From Planctomycetota bacterium (GTDB lineage Bacteria > Planctomycetota > E44-bin39): DNA of 53,595 nucleotides. The stretch covers positions 1 through 53,595 of the forward strand of contig SOJX01000047.1 in assembly GCA_004376375.1 (NCBI GenBank), written 5' to 3'. A program made the position numbers and the translations under genes. Positions 40,340-47,906 of the stretch are shown piece after piece. Under the pieces are notes generated by a model. The model had not been told where the DNA came from, searched no databases, and was given only the letters and a program-made list of their open reading frames with translations. Each line of letters begins with the position of its first letter. Position 1 is the stretch's first letter.

Positions 40340-42136
40340 TCAAGCGGCTTTGTATTCGGACTTTTCAGTTTCTTTATGTGGGTCTTTGTCAGATTCTCTA
40401 CTCAGCGAATATGCCTTCCATGCCGCGTAAGCGCCGGCCGTTGAAATAATCAGAAGAACCATGCCGGTTCCGGGTGAGCCGAGGAGCAGTTTACCGATTC
40501 CAAGCGTAAGCGCCAACACCATGACTGACGAGGCCGCCCATGCGATGAGCGCGGGTTTAAGCGACGCGGGGGAAACGCCGGTGCGCTCGGCGTATTTTTT
40601 CCACCACCCGCCGGGCCGGACGCGGCTGTAGAATTTTTCGAGTGCAGCGTCGTCCGCCCGCGGCGCGTGGAAAATGAAGGTTGCCGACACCCAGAGAAGC
40701 GTTGAGCCGCTTACGACGATGAGAAGTGAAAGCGCGTAAGGCATCCCCGGCGCAAGCCAGCCCAGGGTCAGCGTGATGGCGATTGATGATGCCATTGCAG
40801 TCATTTCAGAAAGCGCGTTCACCCTCCACCAGAACCAGCGGGCGATGTAGACCAGCCCGACCCCTGCGGAAAACTTCAGCATCGCCGCCCACAGCCCGCG
40901 GATAGAGCCGGCATTCAGCGCGACCAGCGCAGCGCACCCGACAAGGAGCACGCTTATGAGTCGCCCCGTGCGCACGCATTCTTTTTCGCCGGCGCCGGGC
41001 CGCAGGAACCGCCGGTGCAGGTCGTTTACGTAGTACGCCGCGCCAAGGTTGACGAACGAATCGATCGTCGACATGAACGCTGCAAGCAGCGACGCGACCA
41101 TTATCCCGAGAAGCCCGGCCGGAAGAAACTTCACCATCATAAGCGGGTAGGCGTCCTCCGAGCCGTAGCCTGCGGGCAGGTTTTTCATCAGCACGAGCGA
41201 AGCGAGCGCGGTCAGGACCCACGGCCACGTCCTCACGGCGTAGTTGGCGATATTGAACCAGAGCGTCGCCTTTACAGCGTCGCCTTCGCTTCTGGACGCG
41301 TTCATGCGCTGGATGATAATGTTGCCGCCGTCGGCGTTCTTGTTCGCCCACCACTGCACGGCAAGAAAGATTCCGACGATGAAAATCGGCGCCTGCCAGA
41401 ACGGAATGCCGTCCGCTGCTGCGGGCGGCATGAAGGCGAGCTTGTCCGCGGTCCCGGAAGAAGAGAGTGCCGCCATCATGCCGGAAATCCCGCCTGATTT
41501 TGCAACCGCTATCCACGCAAGGCTTACCGCGCCCACCATCGCGATGCCGAACTGGACGAGGTCGGTTACGACGACTCCCCAGAACCCGGACAGGACCGAA
41601 TAGACAAGCGCCACAAATACACAGATTCCGATTGCGATGACGTTGGCCGTCGCCGCGCTACCGGTGAGTTCGTTCAGGCCGAGGACGATGTTGAGGATTT
41701 TCATCATGGCGAGGATGACCCACGCCATCGTGCAGACGCCGAGGAAGTTCATGAACACGGCGTTGACGCCGCGCAGGTAGATTCCCCACTTTCCATAGCG
41801 GAGTTCGGCGAATTCCACGTCGGTCGTTACGCCGCTCCTGCGCCAGAGCCGCGAGGTGAAGAAGACGGCCCACATGCCGGTCAGCGCGAACGACCACCAC
41901 CACCAGTTTTTCCAGATGCCGGAGTCGCGCACGATTCCCGTGATGAAAAGCGGAGTGTCGCAGGCGAAGCTTGTCGCGACCATCGATGTGCCGGCAATCC
42001 ACCACGGCAGCGTGCGTCCGGAAAGGAAATACTCGTCCGTGCCCCTCGACGCGCGGCGGGAAAACCATAACCCGATACCGAGCGCGAACGCCATGTAGCC
42101 TGCGATAATCAGCCAGTCTGCAAGTGCGAGATGCAT
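40340..42136 (-). CDS. Sodium:solute symporter (SSS family)
   Basis: 598 residues, ATG 42136 with AAGG. About 13-14 transmembrane helices in the LeuT-fold SSS order: LADWLIIAGYMAFALGIGLW, EYFLSGRTLPWW (the SSS loop F-LAGR-x-LP), AGTSMVATSFACDTPLFITG, FWGVVVTDLVQFGIAM (S-G-x-WGVV-TD-x-QF), LLAAFMSTIDSFVNLGAAYY (S-T-I-x-S-x-N-x-G, a likely Na+ site). The short cytoplasmic end has a charged tail. The substrate is not deducible; being directly downstream of a GH3 hexosaminidase, it may import an amino-sugar or glycoside (inference). Confidence 0.9.
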   Translation of the reverse strand: MHLALADWLIIAGYMAFALGIGLWFSRRASRGTDEYFLSGRTLPWWIAGTSMVATSFACDTPLFITGIVRDSGIWKNWWWWSFALTGMWAVFFTSRLWRRSGVTTDVEFAELRYGKWGIYLRGVNAVFMNFLGVCTMAWVILAMMKILNIVLGLNELTGSAATANVIAIGICVFVALVYSVLSGFWGVVVTDLVQFGIAMVGAVSLAWIAVAKSGGISGMMAALSSSGTADKLAFMPPAAADGIPFWQAPIFIVGIFLAVQWWANKNADGGNIIIQRMNASRSEGDAVKATLWFNIANYAVRTWPWVLTALASLVLMKNLPAGYGSEDAYPLMMVKFLPAGLLGIMVASLLAAFMSTIDSFVNLGAAYYVNDLHRRFLRPGAGEKECVRTGRLISVLLVGCAALVALNAGSIRGLWAAMLKFSAGVGLVYIARWFWWRVNALSEMTAMASSIAITLTLGWLAPGMPYALSLLIVVSGSTLLWVSATFIFHAPRADDAALEKFYSRVRPGGWWKKYAERTGVSPASLKPALIAWAASSVMVLALTLGIGKLLLGSPGTGMVLLIISTAGAYAAWKAYSLSRESDKDPHKETEKSEYKAA

Positions 42137-42147
42137 GTGAAAACCTT

Positions 42148-42228
42148 ATAGCTATCAGCGGTCAGCTATCAGCTCTCAGCTTTTTTTATTATTAATAAAT
42201 TATTAGCTGATCGCTGAAAGCTGAAAGC
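42148..42228. repeat. Word-repeat island 7 (CTATCAGC, inverted arms)
   Basis: Left words AGCTATCAGCGGTCAGC, TATCAGCTCTCAGC (42148-42181), AT-rich centre, right words AGCTGATCGCTGAAAGCTGAAAGC (42205-42228, in two 12-mers). Confidence 0.85.
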
Positions 42229-42234
42229 TTTTTC

Positions 42235-42287
42235 GAGACTGCTTCGTCGGAATCATTATTTATATTTGATTCCTCCTCGCAATGACA
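42235..42287 (-). repeat. GTCATTGCGAGGAG-type dispersed repeat with AT-rich insert
   Basis: On the minus strand GTCATTGCGAGGAG opens and CGACGAAGCAGTCTC closes; both match a REP-like sequence I have met in many bacterial genomes. The usual middle GCGAAG is replaced by a GAATC...GATTC stem around ATAAATAA. Confidence 0.5.
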
Positions 42288-42291
42288 CGTC

Positions 42292-43947
42292 CTACTCCAG
42301 ATTGCGTTTTATTCCGAACCCGCGTGGGAGTTCATCCGAAAGCGTTACCGGCAGCCTGCCTTTAATCGGAATTCGCCCGAGGAGCGCATCCGCAGCGACC
42401 TGCTCCGCCGTTTCCGAGTTATCGTAGATACAGAGCACGGTTTCCGCGCCTTCGCACAGCTGGTAGATGTGCGGGTTGCCGAAAATAATAACTATTGTGC
42501 GCTCAACGAGCCGGTTTATTTCCGAGAGTATCGCCGCGGCTCTTGCGGAAATAACACCGCGGCCCGCCCATGCCTTCGGCGTGGCGAAGACGCCGACGAC
42601 CGCGGTTCCGTAGTTCTGACTTATTCCGAGGAGCGACTCGACTTCGTCGTCGGTGAGGTCGGGCGTGAATCGGAGCGTGTCGGTCGCGTAGTTGGTTTCG
42701 CTTAATTCGTGTGCAAGCGTGAGCCCGGTATCGGGTTTTTCAGAATAAGGGGCAGGATCGGGTCCGTCGTCGTCGATTGTCACGGCGAGAAGGTGTGACG
42801 CTTCCGGCAGCGGCACCAGTGATTCGACGTCGCGAACCAGCGTCAGCGCCCGTTCGAGCGTAGTCCGTGCGAGGCTGCCGTACTCGCCGTCCATTCCCGA
42901 CTCTATAACGCACGCCTGGCCGGCCCCGTGCAGAAGACCCATGACCTCTTTCCACGCGAGAATTTTTCTCACGGAACGGTCAATCAGGCTGATGGGGAGG
43001 ACGCCGTCCTGAACGAGGCCGATTAGTTTTCGTATGACTTTCATCGGGTCCCGCGGATAGAGCAGGAGGTCATGGCCGGAAAGCAGGGTCCGCTTCAGCG
43101 CTTCTTCGAGACTGAATTTTTTTGTATACGCGTCCATGATGAGCGCGTCGGTTATGATGAGCCCTCCGTAGTCGAGATCGCGGTTGAGCAGGCCGGCGAC
43201 GATTTCCTGCGAGCAGGTCGCCGGTATTCCCGGTTCTTCCGAGAGGCTGTCGACCGCGAGATGGCCGACCATTATCGCGTTTCGGAAATGGCGCATGATT
43301 CGGCGGTACGGGAGCAGTTCTACTTCAAGGAGCCGCTCCCTGGTCGGCGCCATGACCGGAAGCTCGACGTGGCTGTCGACGGAGGTGTCGCCGTGCCCCG
43401 GAAAATGCTTGAGCGTAGGCAGACCGCCGCCAAGCACGACGCCGTGCGCGAAGCGGTAGGCGAACTCCGCGACCATTCCCGGGTCGTCGCTGTATGCACG
43501 CGTGCCGATAATCGGGTTTTCGGGGTTGGTGAGTACGTCCAGCACGGGCGCGAGCACCATCGGGATGCCGACAGTGCAGGCCGCCTTGCCCGTAAGCTCT
43601 CCGGCGAGGTATGCCAGCTCGGTATCGCCCGTTGCCGCGAACGCCATCGCCTGGGGAAGCTCCGGCATGCCCATAATCTGCTGGCCCGGGCCGCGCTCGA
43701 GGTCTGACATGAAAAGCGGAGGTGTTTTCGAGCGGCTTACGAGGGCATTTATTCGTTCCGTGGTGGTTTCAACCGCGCCTCGGAATACTATGTAGCCGCC
43801 GAAGGAAAACTCCTCCGACAGAGACAGAAGCTTTCTGTATTCCTCATCGTCGCCGGAGGGCAGGCCTTCGATCTTGGGAACGATAAGCTGCGCAATTTTG
43901 TCGCGGGTGGAAAGGCGGGAAAAGATTGACTTCCATTCAAGCGACAT
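42292..43947 (-). CDS. Glycoside hydrolase family 3, NagZ-like beta-N-acetylhexosaminidase
   Basis: 551 residues; ATG 43947 with GAGGGG. Hydrolyses terminal N-acetylglucosamine residues, in peptidoglycan recycling or chitooligosaccharide use. Motifs: K180-H-F-PGHGDTSVDSHVELP, holding the NagZ-type H193/D191 acid-base dyad, and the nucleophile D267 in LIITDALIM. There is no secretion signal, so the enzyme is cytoplasmic as for NagZ. Residues about 350-551 form a C-terminal alpha/beta domain (GVFATPKAWAG, VIIFGNPHIYQLCEG) absent from minimal NagZ (about 340 aa). Upstream of the symporter; probably one unit through 156 bp with repeats. Confidence 0.92.
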   Translation of the reverse strand: MSLEWKSIFSRLSTRDKIAQLIVPKIEGLPSGDDEEYRKLLSLSEEFSFGGYIVFRGAVETTTERINALVSRSKTPPLFMSDLERGPGQQIMGMPELPQAMAFAATGDTELAYLAGELTGKAACTVGIPMVLAPVLDVLTNPENPIIGTRAYSDDPGMVAEFAYRFAHGVVLGGGLPTLKHFPGHGDTSVDSHVELPVMAPTRERLLEVELLPYRRIMRHFRNAIMVGHLAVDSLSEEPGIPATCSQEIVAGLLNRDLDYGGLIITDALIMDAYTKKFSLEEALKRTLLSGHDLLLYPRDPMKVIRKLIGLVQDGVLPISLIDRSVRKILAWKEVMGLLHGAGQACVIESGMDGEYGSLARTTLERALTLVRDVESLVPLPEASHLLAVTIDDDGPDPAPYSEKPDTGLTLAHELSETNYATDTLRFTPDLTDDEVESLLGISQNYGTAVVGVFATPKAWAGRGVISARAAAILSEINRLVERTIVIIFGNPHIYQLCEGAETVLCIYDNSETAEQVAADALLGRIPIKGRLPVTLSDELPRGFGIKRNLE

Positions 43948-43983
43948 GATCCCCTCTCGTGCGGAATGCCTTCCGCTTTATGC

Positions 43984-44012
43984 ATGATAGCAGGCGGAAA
44001 CCGTTCCCGCAA
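43984..44012 (-). promoter_or_regulatory. Promoter of the GH3 gene
   Basis: Minus-strand TTGCGG (44012-44007), 17 bp, TATCAT (43989-43984). Confidence 0.55.
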
Positions 44013-44089
44013 GCGGGTTGTAAGAAAAATTCGGCAAGGCGACCGAATTTTCTGGCCGACGGTTTCCTGCAATGCTAAATTATCCAGCG

Positions 44090-44154
44090 TGTAGGGGCAG
44101 GCCCCTGCGCCTGCCCGAATTATTCGCGGGCAACCGCGGGGGGTTGCCCCTACA
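44090..44154. repeat. TGTAGGGGCA ... TGCCCCTACA inverted-repeat element
   Basis: 65 bp with perfect 10-bp terminal inverted repeats (44090-44099, 44145-44154) and inner inverted words (GGGGCAGGCCCC, CCTGCCCG, GGGCAACC, GGGGTTGCCCC). It resembles a widespread REP-like sequence (TGTAGGGGC-n-CCCC) found between genes in many genomes. It is a likely hairpin. Confidence 0.7.
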
Positions 44155-44168
44155 TTCGGAGTGAGAAT

Positions 44169-44639
44169 ATGGACGATAAAGAAACATTTCGCGAACAGGG
44201 AATCGTAGCCGCGGTTGAAGGCGACCGGGTCACGGTCGTGATAAACGAAGACCAGGTCGATGAGGAGCGGTGCATCTCCTGCGGCGCATGTCACAGGGGC
44301 GAAAAAGGGAAAACGCTGAAAGCGGTGTCATCCGGTATTGATATTGGGGTAGGGGACACTGTGGTCGTGGAGTGCACGACAAAGAACGTTTATCTCGCGA
44401 TTATCCTGATTTTTCTTCTTCCGCTGCTCGGGCTCGGCGCGGGCGCGGCAATCGGGTATCTTATTCCTCTCTGGGCGACGACCCTGAAGCCGTGGCATAC
44501 CGGAATCACCGTCTTTTTAAGCCTAGTCGGCATGACGTTCACTTTCCTCGGCGTTATGATTTATTCCAGGTGGCGCATGGAGCCGAAGCATCCCGATCCT
44601 GTCATCGTAGAACTCGTCGGGCGGGCGGATACGAAATAG
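44169..44639 (+). CDS. rseC: RseC/MucC-like membrane protein
   Basis: 156 residues; ATG 44169 with GGAG. REQGIVAAVEGDRVTVVIN then the cysteine motif RCISCGACHRG (CxxCxxC), followed by two transmembrane helices (LAIILIFLLPLLGLGAGAAI, TGITVFLSLVGMTFTFLGVM). RseC is an inner-membrane protein of the SoxR-reducing or sigma-E systems, often near Rnf-type redox complexes, but no rnf genes are in view. Orphan here, next to a dispersed repeat. Confidence 0.75.
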   Translation: MDDKETFREQGIVAAVEGDRVTVVINEDQVDEERCISCGACHRGEKGKTLKAVSSGIDIGVGDTVVVECTTKNVYLAIILIFLLPLLGLGAGAAIGYLIPLWATTLKPWHTGITVFLSLVGMTFTFLGVMIYSRWRMEPKHPDPVIVELVGRADTK

Positions 44640-44742
44640 GTATTAGGTATCAGGTTTTAGGTTTCAGGTGTCAGAATATATTATTAATTTTTTTCCTAAA
44701 ACCTAAAACCTAAAACCTAGAACCTAAAACCTAGAACTTAAC
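44640..44742. repeat. Word-repeat island 8 (TTTTAGG / CCTAAAA, inverted arms)
   Basis: Left arm TATTAGGTATCAGG, TTTTAGGTTTCAGG (44640-44672), AT centre, right arm of six CCTAAAA/CCTAGAA words (44695-44741). Confidence 0.85.
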
Positions 44743-45278
44743 CCCTTGAGGCTGCACTTTAGTCTGAGTTTGATTATGCCGATGTGATGCCGGACGGCGG
44801 TATGCCATCGAGGATGATGGGCGGGCGTTTGCCTTTTCCCATGATTGCCGAATCTGTTGCGGAATTCTTCAGACCCGCCCGGGTGACTATCCGGATGGCG
44901 TATTTCACGACCTGCTCAGGCCTGCAGTGTCTGCGCGACAACCGCCCGTGACGGCTTTTTCTGCGACTGCGGTGTCTGGTTGTGGGTGCGCGCATCACGC
45001 TGCTCCGCGAGCTTCTTTCTCTTTTATTTATTGTAAGGAGTTGGGTCATAGTATTCGGCTTTTTATCTCTTTCTATGTAGTATGACGTATCTGGGGCGCG
45101 AAAAGTTTTGCATAAAACAGGCCAAAGACATGTATTTACAAAACTGTTACATAAATGGGTGTGAAAGACCGGGAAAATCCGGCAATAACCGGTCGAAATC
45201 ACATAACTGTGATGTTTCTACAGGATATAGAGGATACTTGCCTGGGGATTTTTATGTAACTATTGACAGGGGGTAAGG
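44743..45278. other. Gene-poor stretch
   Basis: About 540 bp with no confident gene. It holds the doubtful minus ORF, an interrupted plus frame from 44787, and TTATAG/TATTTA-rich DNA near 45020-45260, but no clear hairpin, RNA gene or promoter. Confidence 0.4.
44774..45049 (-). CDS. Doubtful basic ORF
   Basis: 91 residues from ATG 45049, in the otherwise gene-poor 44743-45278 stretch. Very rich in Arg/Ser near the start (RHRSRRKSRHGRLSRRHC), ending in a more ordinary KGKRPPIILDGIPPSGITSA. No SD, and no family recognised. The frame continues upstream to 45202 without clear signals. I include it because it is the only open frame of size in about 500 bp, but composition alone could explain it. 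Confidence 0.2.
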   Translation of the reverse strand: MTQLLTINKRERSSRSSVMRAPTTRHRSRRKSRHGRLSRRHCRPEQVVKYAIRIVTRAGLKNSATDSAIMGKGKRPPIILDGIPPSGITSA

Positions 45279-46013
45279 TTACGGATTTCGCGAAGAGGCT
45301 GGTTTTTGCGCGTTGCCGGGTTTCCTGCTCTTTATTTTTTGCAGTGCGTCGGAGGAGAGTCGGCGAACATCTTCGTCCTTGTCATTCGCCGTCGCCTCCT
45401 GCAGCGGTTCTACGCTGCGCTCATCTCCGATTTCGCCCAATGCCCATACGACTGACTGGCGGACGTTGGGATTTTTTTCTTTCGTTGACGCATTAATTAA
45501 CCTGGCAATTCCATCAGGGTCCCGAAGGTGTCCCAGTGCCTGCGCCGCGTTTTTCCTGACTTTCCACGATTCGTGATATTTCAGCCGGTAGCAATACATG
45601 TTTCTCTGGCGGGCCGGGTCATCGTCATACCTGTCCATCCAGTCGGAGACCCTGTGGTCGATGGCAGCCGCAGCGTCGTCTGTGAAAGGAGAGGGTTTTC
45701 CATTAACCAGCCGGTGAAGGCGGGCGTGATACTTATCGAGGATGTCGGGGTTTACTTTCACGAGTATACGGCATGCCGCCAGAAACAGTTTATCATTTTC
45801 CGACTCCAACCAGCGTTCGAGGTATGGCGTTGCAGTGGGGCCGTCAGACCTTATGGACGCGAAAGCTTTTTCTCTTTCGGATGCCTCGCTTGACATCAGC
45901 ATCGACTCGAGCCACCTGTAGTGCAGCGGTTTGTAGGAAAAAACAAAGGCAAGCATTACCGCAAAAAGCAGAATTACGCCGAGCCCGAGTTTCAGAGGCA
46001 GACCGATTTTCAT
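45279..46013 (-). CDS. Membrane-anchored HEAT-repeat protein
   Basis: 244 residues; start ATG 46013. One transmembrane anchor (LGLGVILLFAVMLAFVFSY), then helical repeats. HEAT-type motifs: ASIRSDGPTATPYLERWL, WKVRKNAAQALGHLRDPDGI, PNVRQSVVWALGEIGDERSV, EDVRRLSSDALQKI. Such PBS-lyase-like HEAT units form scaffolds. The basic C-terminal tail (KSRKPGNAQKPASSRNP) may be cytoplasmic or periplasmic. No SD; the -10 ends 7 nt before the ATG, so the transcript is probably leaderless. Confidence 0.8.
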   Translation of the reverse strand: MKIGLPLKLGLGVILLFAVMLAFVFSYKPLHYRWLESMLMSSEASEREKAFASIRSDGPTATPYLERWLESENDKLFLAACRILVKVNPDILDKYHARLHRLVNGKPSPFTDDAAAAIDHRVSDWMDRYDDDPARQRNMYCYRLKYHESWKVRKNAAQALGHLRDPDGIARLINASTKEKNPNVRQSVVWALGEIGDERSVEPLQEATANDKDEDVRRLSSDALQKIKSRKPGNAQKPASSRNP

Positions 46014-46019
46014 GATTAC

Positions 46020-46047
46020 ATTCTAGGCGGAATTTCGGAAAGCGCAA
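46020..46047 (-). promoter_or_regulatory. Promoter for a probably leaderless transcript (HEAT gene)
   Basis: Minus-strand TTGCGC (46047-46042), 16 bp, TAGAAT (46025-46020), 6 nt to the start codon. Confidence 0.5.
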
Positions 46048-46062
46048 CCGGAACGCGGGCGT

Positions 46063-46584
46063 TTAGTCGTACGTAATAAGCGAGCGGATGTCGTAGTCGC
46101 CGAGTTTTTCACGGCCGTTCAAAAACGCCAGCTCGACGAGGAAAGATACGCCGATGATGTTGCCGCCCTGGTTCCTGACCAGCTCGCACGCGGCTGCCAT
46201 CGTGCCGCCGGTGGCGAGCAGGTCGTCGACCATCAGGACATTCGCGCCCTTTTTTATCGCGTCGACGTGCATCTCGATCGTGTCGGTCCCGTACTCGAGG
46301 TCGTAGGAGGCCGAGGCCGTCTCGTAGGGCAGTTTGCCCGGCTTGCGGATAGGCACGAATCCGGCGCCGAGTTCGCAGGCGACCGCGCAACCGAAGATGA
46401 AGCCGCGAGCCTCGACGCCCACGACTACGTCCGGCCGGTTGTGCAGGTATGGCTCGCAGAGGAGGTATACGGACCGCTTGAGCGCGGTCGTATCGTTCAG
46501 GAGCGGCGTAATATCCTTGAAGACGATTCCTTTTTTGGGGAAGTCGGGAATGTCGCGGATGAATTTCTTGAGCATCTCAGGCAT
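46063..46584 (-). CDS. apt: Adenine phosphoribosyltransferase
   Basis: 173 residues; ATG 46584 with GGGG upstream, 16 nt after the sigma-factor stop. It converts adenine plus PRPP to AMP in purine salvage. The PRPP loop VLMVDDLLATGGT, FKDITPLL and DVVVGVEARGFIFG, and GFVPIRKPGKLP are all canonical; length is normal. Likely transcribed with the sigma factor, an uncommon arrangement. Confidence 0.95.
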   Translation of the reverse strand: MPEMLKKFIRDIPDFPKKGIVFKDITPLLNDTTALKRSVYLLCEPYLHNRPDVVVGVEARGFIFGCAVACELGAGFVPIRKPGKLPYETASASYDLEYGTDTIEMHVDAIKKGANVLMVDDLLATGGTMAAACELVRNQGGNIIGVSFLVELAFLNGREKLGDYDIRSLITYD

Positions 46585-46600
46585 GGGTTACCCCGCATGT

Positions 46601-47677
46601 TCAGCGTTTGGGCCTGGGTTTGCCTTTTTTCTTTACGGTCTTCCGTTTACCGGCGGTTTTCTTGGATTTGGATTTTTTCCTGGAGGCGGCGCTTTTTTTG
46701 CCTTTGCCTTTTGTTTTGGATTTCTTTTTTGGGGTCGCGGCCTTTTTCCGGGATTTTCTCTTCAACTTCCGGGCGATTTTTTCCGCCGTTATGTTTCTGA
46801 TACGGTCGGTCTTGTCTTTCGGCATGGCTTTTCTGCTTCGCCTGCGGCGCCGCCTGGTCGTCGGGCGTCTTTTGTGGATCAATATATAATTCAGACGCCT
46901 GAGCGCCTCGCTCTCGATCTGCCGGACGCGCTCGCGGGACAGGCCGAGCGTTTCGCCGATCTCCTTCAGCGTCATCGGCTCGCCGCTCCTGAGGCCGAAG
47001 CGCATGCGCAGCACTTCCGCGTCGCGCTCGTCAATCGCCGCGAGCAGCCATTCGATGGTATCTGTTTCAGTCGAGTTGAAGAACAGTTCTTCCGGGCGTT
47101 TCGTATTCTTGTCTTCGATCATGTCGGAGAGCGTCCAGAAGCCGTCCATCGAAAGCGGCTGGTCGGTCGAGCTCGTGGTGCGCAGCGCCATCTTTATCAT
47201 ATGGATGTTTTCGGGAGGGATTTCCAGGACGGCGGCGATCTCGTCGGCGCTTGGCCTCTGCCCGAACTGGTCGGTCAACTCGGCGGAGACCTGCTTCCAT
47301 CTCGCAAGCATTTCAACCATATATGAAGGGATGCGCACGGTCTTGACCGTGTCGATAAGGGCACGCTTTATGGCCTGCTTGATCCACCACGTCGCGTAGG
47401 TCGAGAAGCGGGTCCCTTCGTTCGGGTCAAACTTTTCGACCGCCTTGATAAGGCCGAGGTTGCCTTCCTCGATAAGGTCCTGCAGGGAAAGGCCGCGGTC
47501 GACGTAGTTCTTGGCGATGGAAACCACGAGCCGCAGGTTCGCACGGGTGAGCTTTTCGCGCGACTTTGCGTTTCCTTTCTGTACGCCGCGCCCCAGCTCC
47601 TTTTCTTCATCCGGAGTCAGCAGAGGGATGCGGTTGATGTCACGCAGGTATGTCGAAAGGCCGGCTTCGCGCGGGAT
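46601..47677 (-). CDS. RpoD-family sigma-70 factor with histone-H1-like lysine tail; start codon unclear
   Basis: About 358 residues. Group 1/2 sigma-70 without region 1.1. Region 1.2 is LSTYLRDINRIPLLTPDEEK, region 2 RANLRLVVSIAKNYVDRGLS and RFSTYATWWIKQAIKRALID, region 3 about 110-185, region 4 PMTLKEIGETLGLSRERVRQ then IESEALRRL. After region 4.2 come about 85 residues rich in Lys/Arg/Ala/Ser (SKTKGKGKKSAASRKKSKSK and similar), like histone H1. The frame is open upstream to an in-frame TAA about 30 nt before 47677, but no ATG, GTG or TTG lies upstream of region 1.2. AAGGAG is followed by AATGTT then ATC (47677); the nearby ATG is in another frame. Start is therefore atypical or a base is missing. 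GTG 47527 would delete region 1.2. Confidence 0.8.
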   Translation of the reverse strand: MPREAGLSTYLRDINRIPLLTPDEEKELGRGVQKGNAKSREKLTRANLRLVVSIAKNYVDRGLSLQDLIEEGNLGLIKAVEKFDPNEGTRFSTYATWWIKQAIKRALIDTVKTVRIPSYMVEMLARWKQVSAELTDQFGQRPSADEIAAVLEIPPENIHMIKMALRTTSSTDQPLSMDGFWTLSDMIEDKNTKRPEELFFNSTETDTIEWLLAAIDERDAEVLRMRFGLRSGEPMTLKEIGETLGLSRERVRQIESEALRRLNYILIHKRRPTTRRRRRRSRKAMPKDKTDRIRNITAEKIARKLKRKSRKKAATPKKKSKTKGKGKKSAASRKKSKSKKTAGKRKTVKKKGKPRPKR

Positions 47678-47789
47678 AACATTCTCCTTCTTTTTGTATC
47701 CAGCCCTTTATGCTAAGAAATCCCGGTTGGTAAAGCAAGTGAAAAGTTATGCGTCAAGCGTCGAGAGTCGTATTATTTTATTATAATTA

Positions 47790-47812
47790 GCCGGCGAGCT
47801 TGCTCGCCGCGT
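47790..47812. repeat. Palindromic REP-like copy A
   Basis: GGCGAGCTTGCTCGCC followed by GCGTT; the 20-mer GCGAGCTTGCTCGCCGCGTT recurs at about 49837. Confidence 0.6.
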
Positions 47813-47872
47813 TATATTAAATAAAGAACTGCCGCGCAAGCGTAGCCGCTAACCACAAACGTTACATTTAGA

Positions 47873-47900
47873 TTGAAAAGGCTAGTCGATTTGATAGAAT
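47873..47900 (+). promoter_or_regulatory. Promoter for a probably leaderless transcript (47907 gene)
   Basis: TTGAAA (47873-47878), 16 bp, TAGAAT (47895-47900), 6 nt to ATG 47907; no SD. Confidence 0.5.
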
Positions 47901-47906
47901 CAGAAA

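Noticed and set aside
44787..45080. Plus-strand frame with one TGA as a second selenoprotein
   Set aside because: No homology, no conserved Cys context, and poor composition beyond the TGA.
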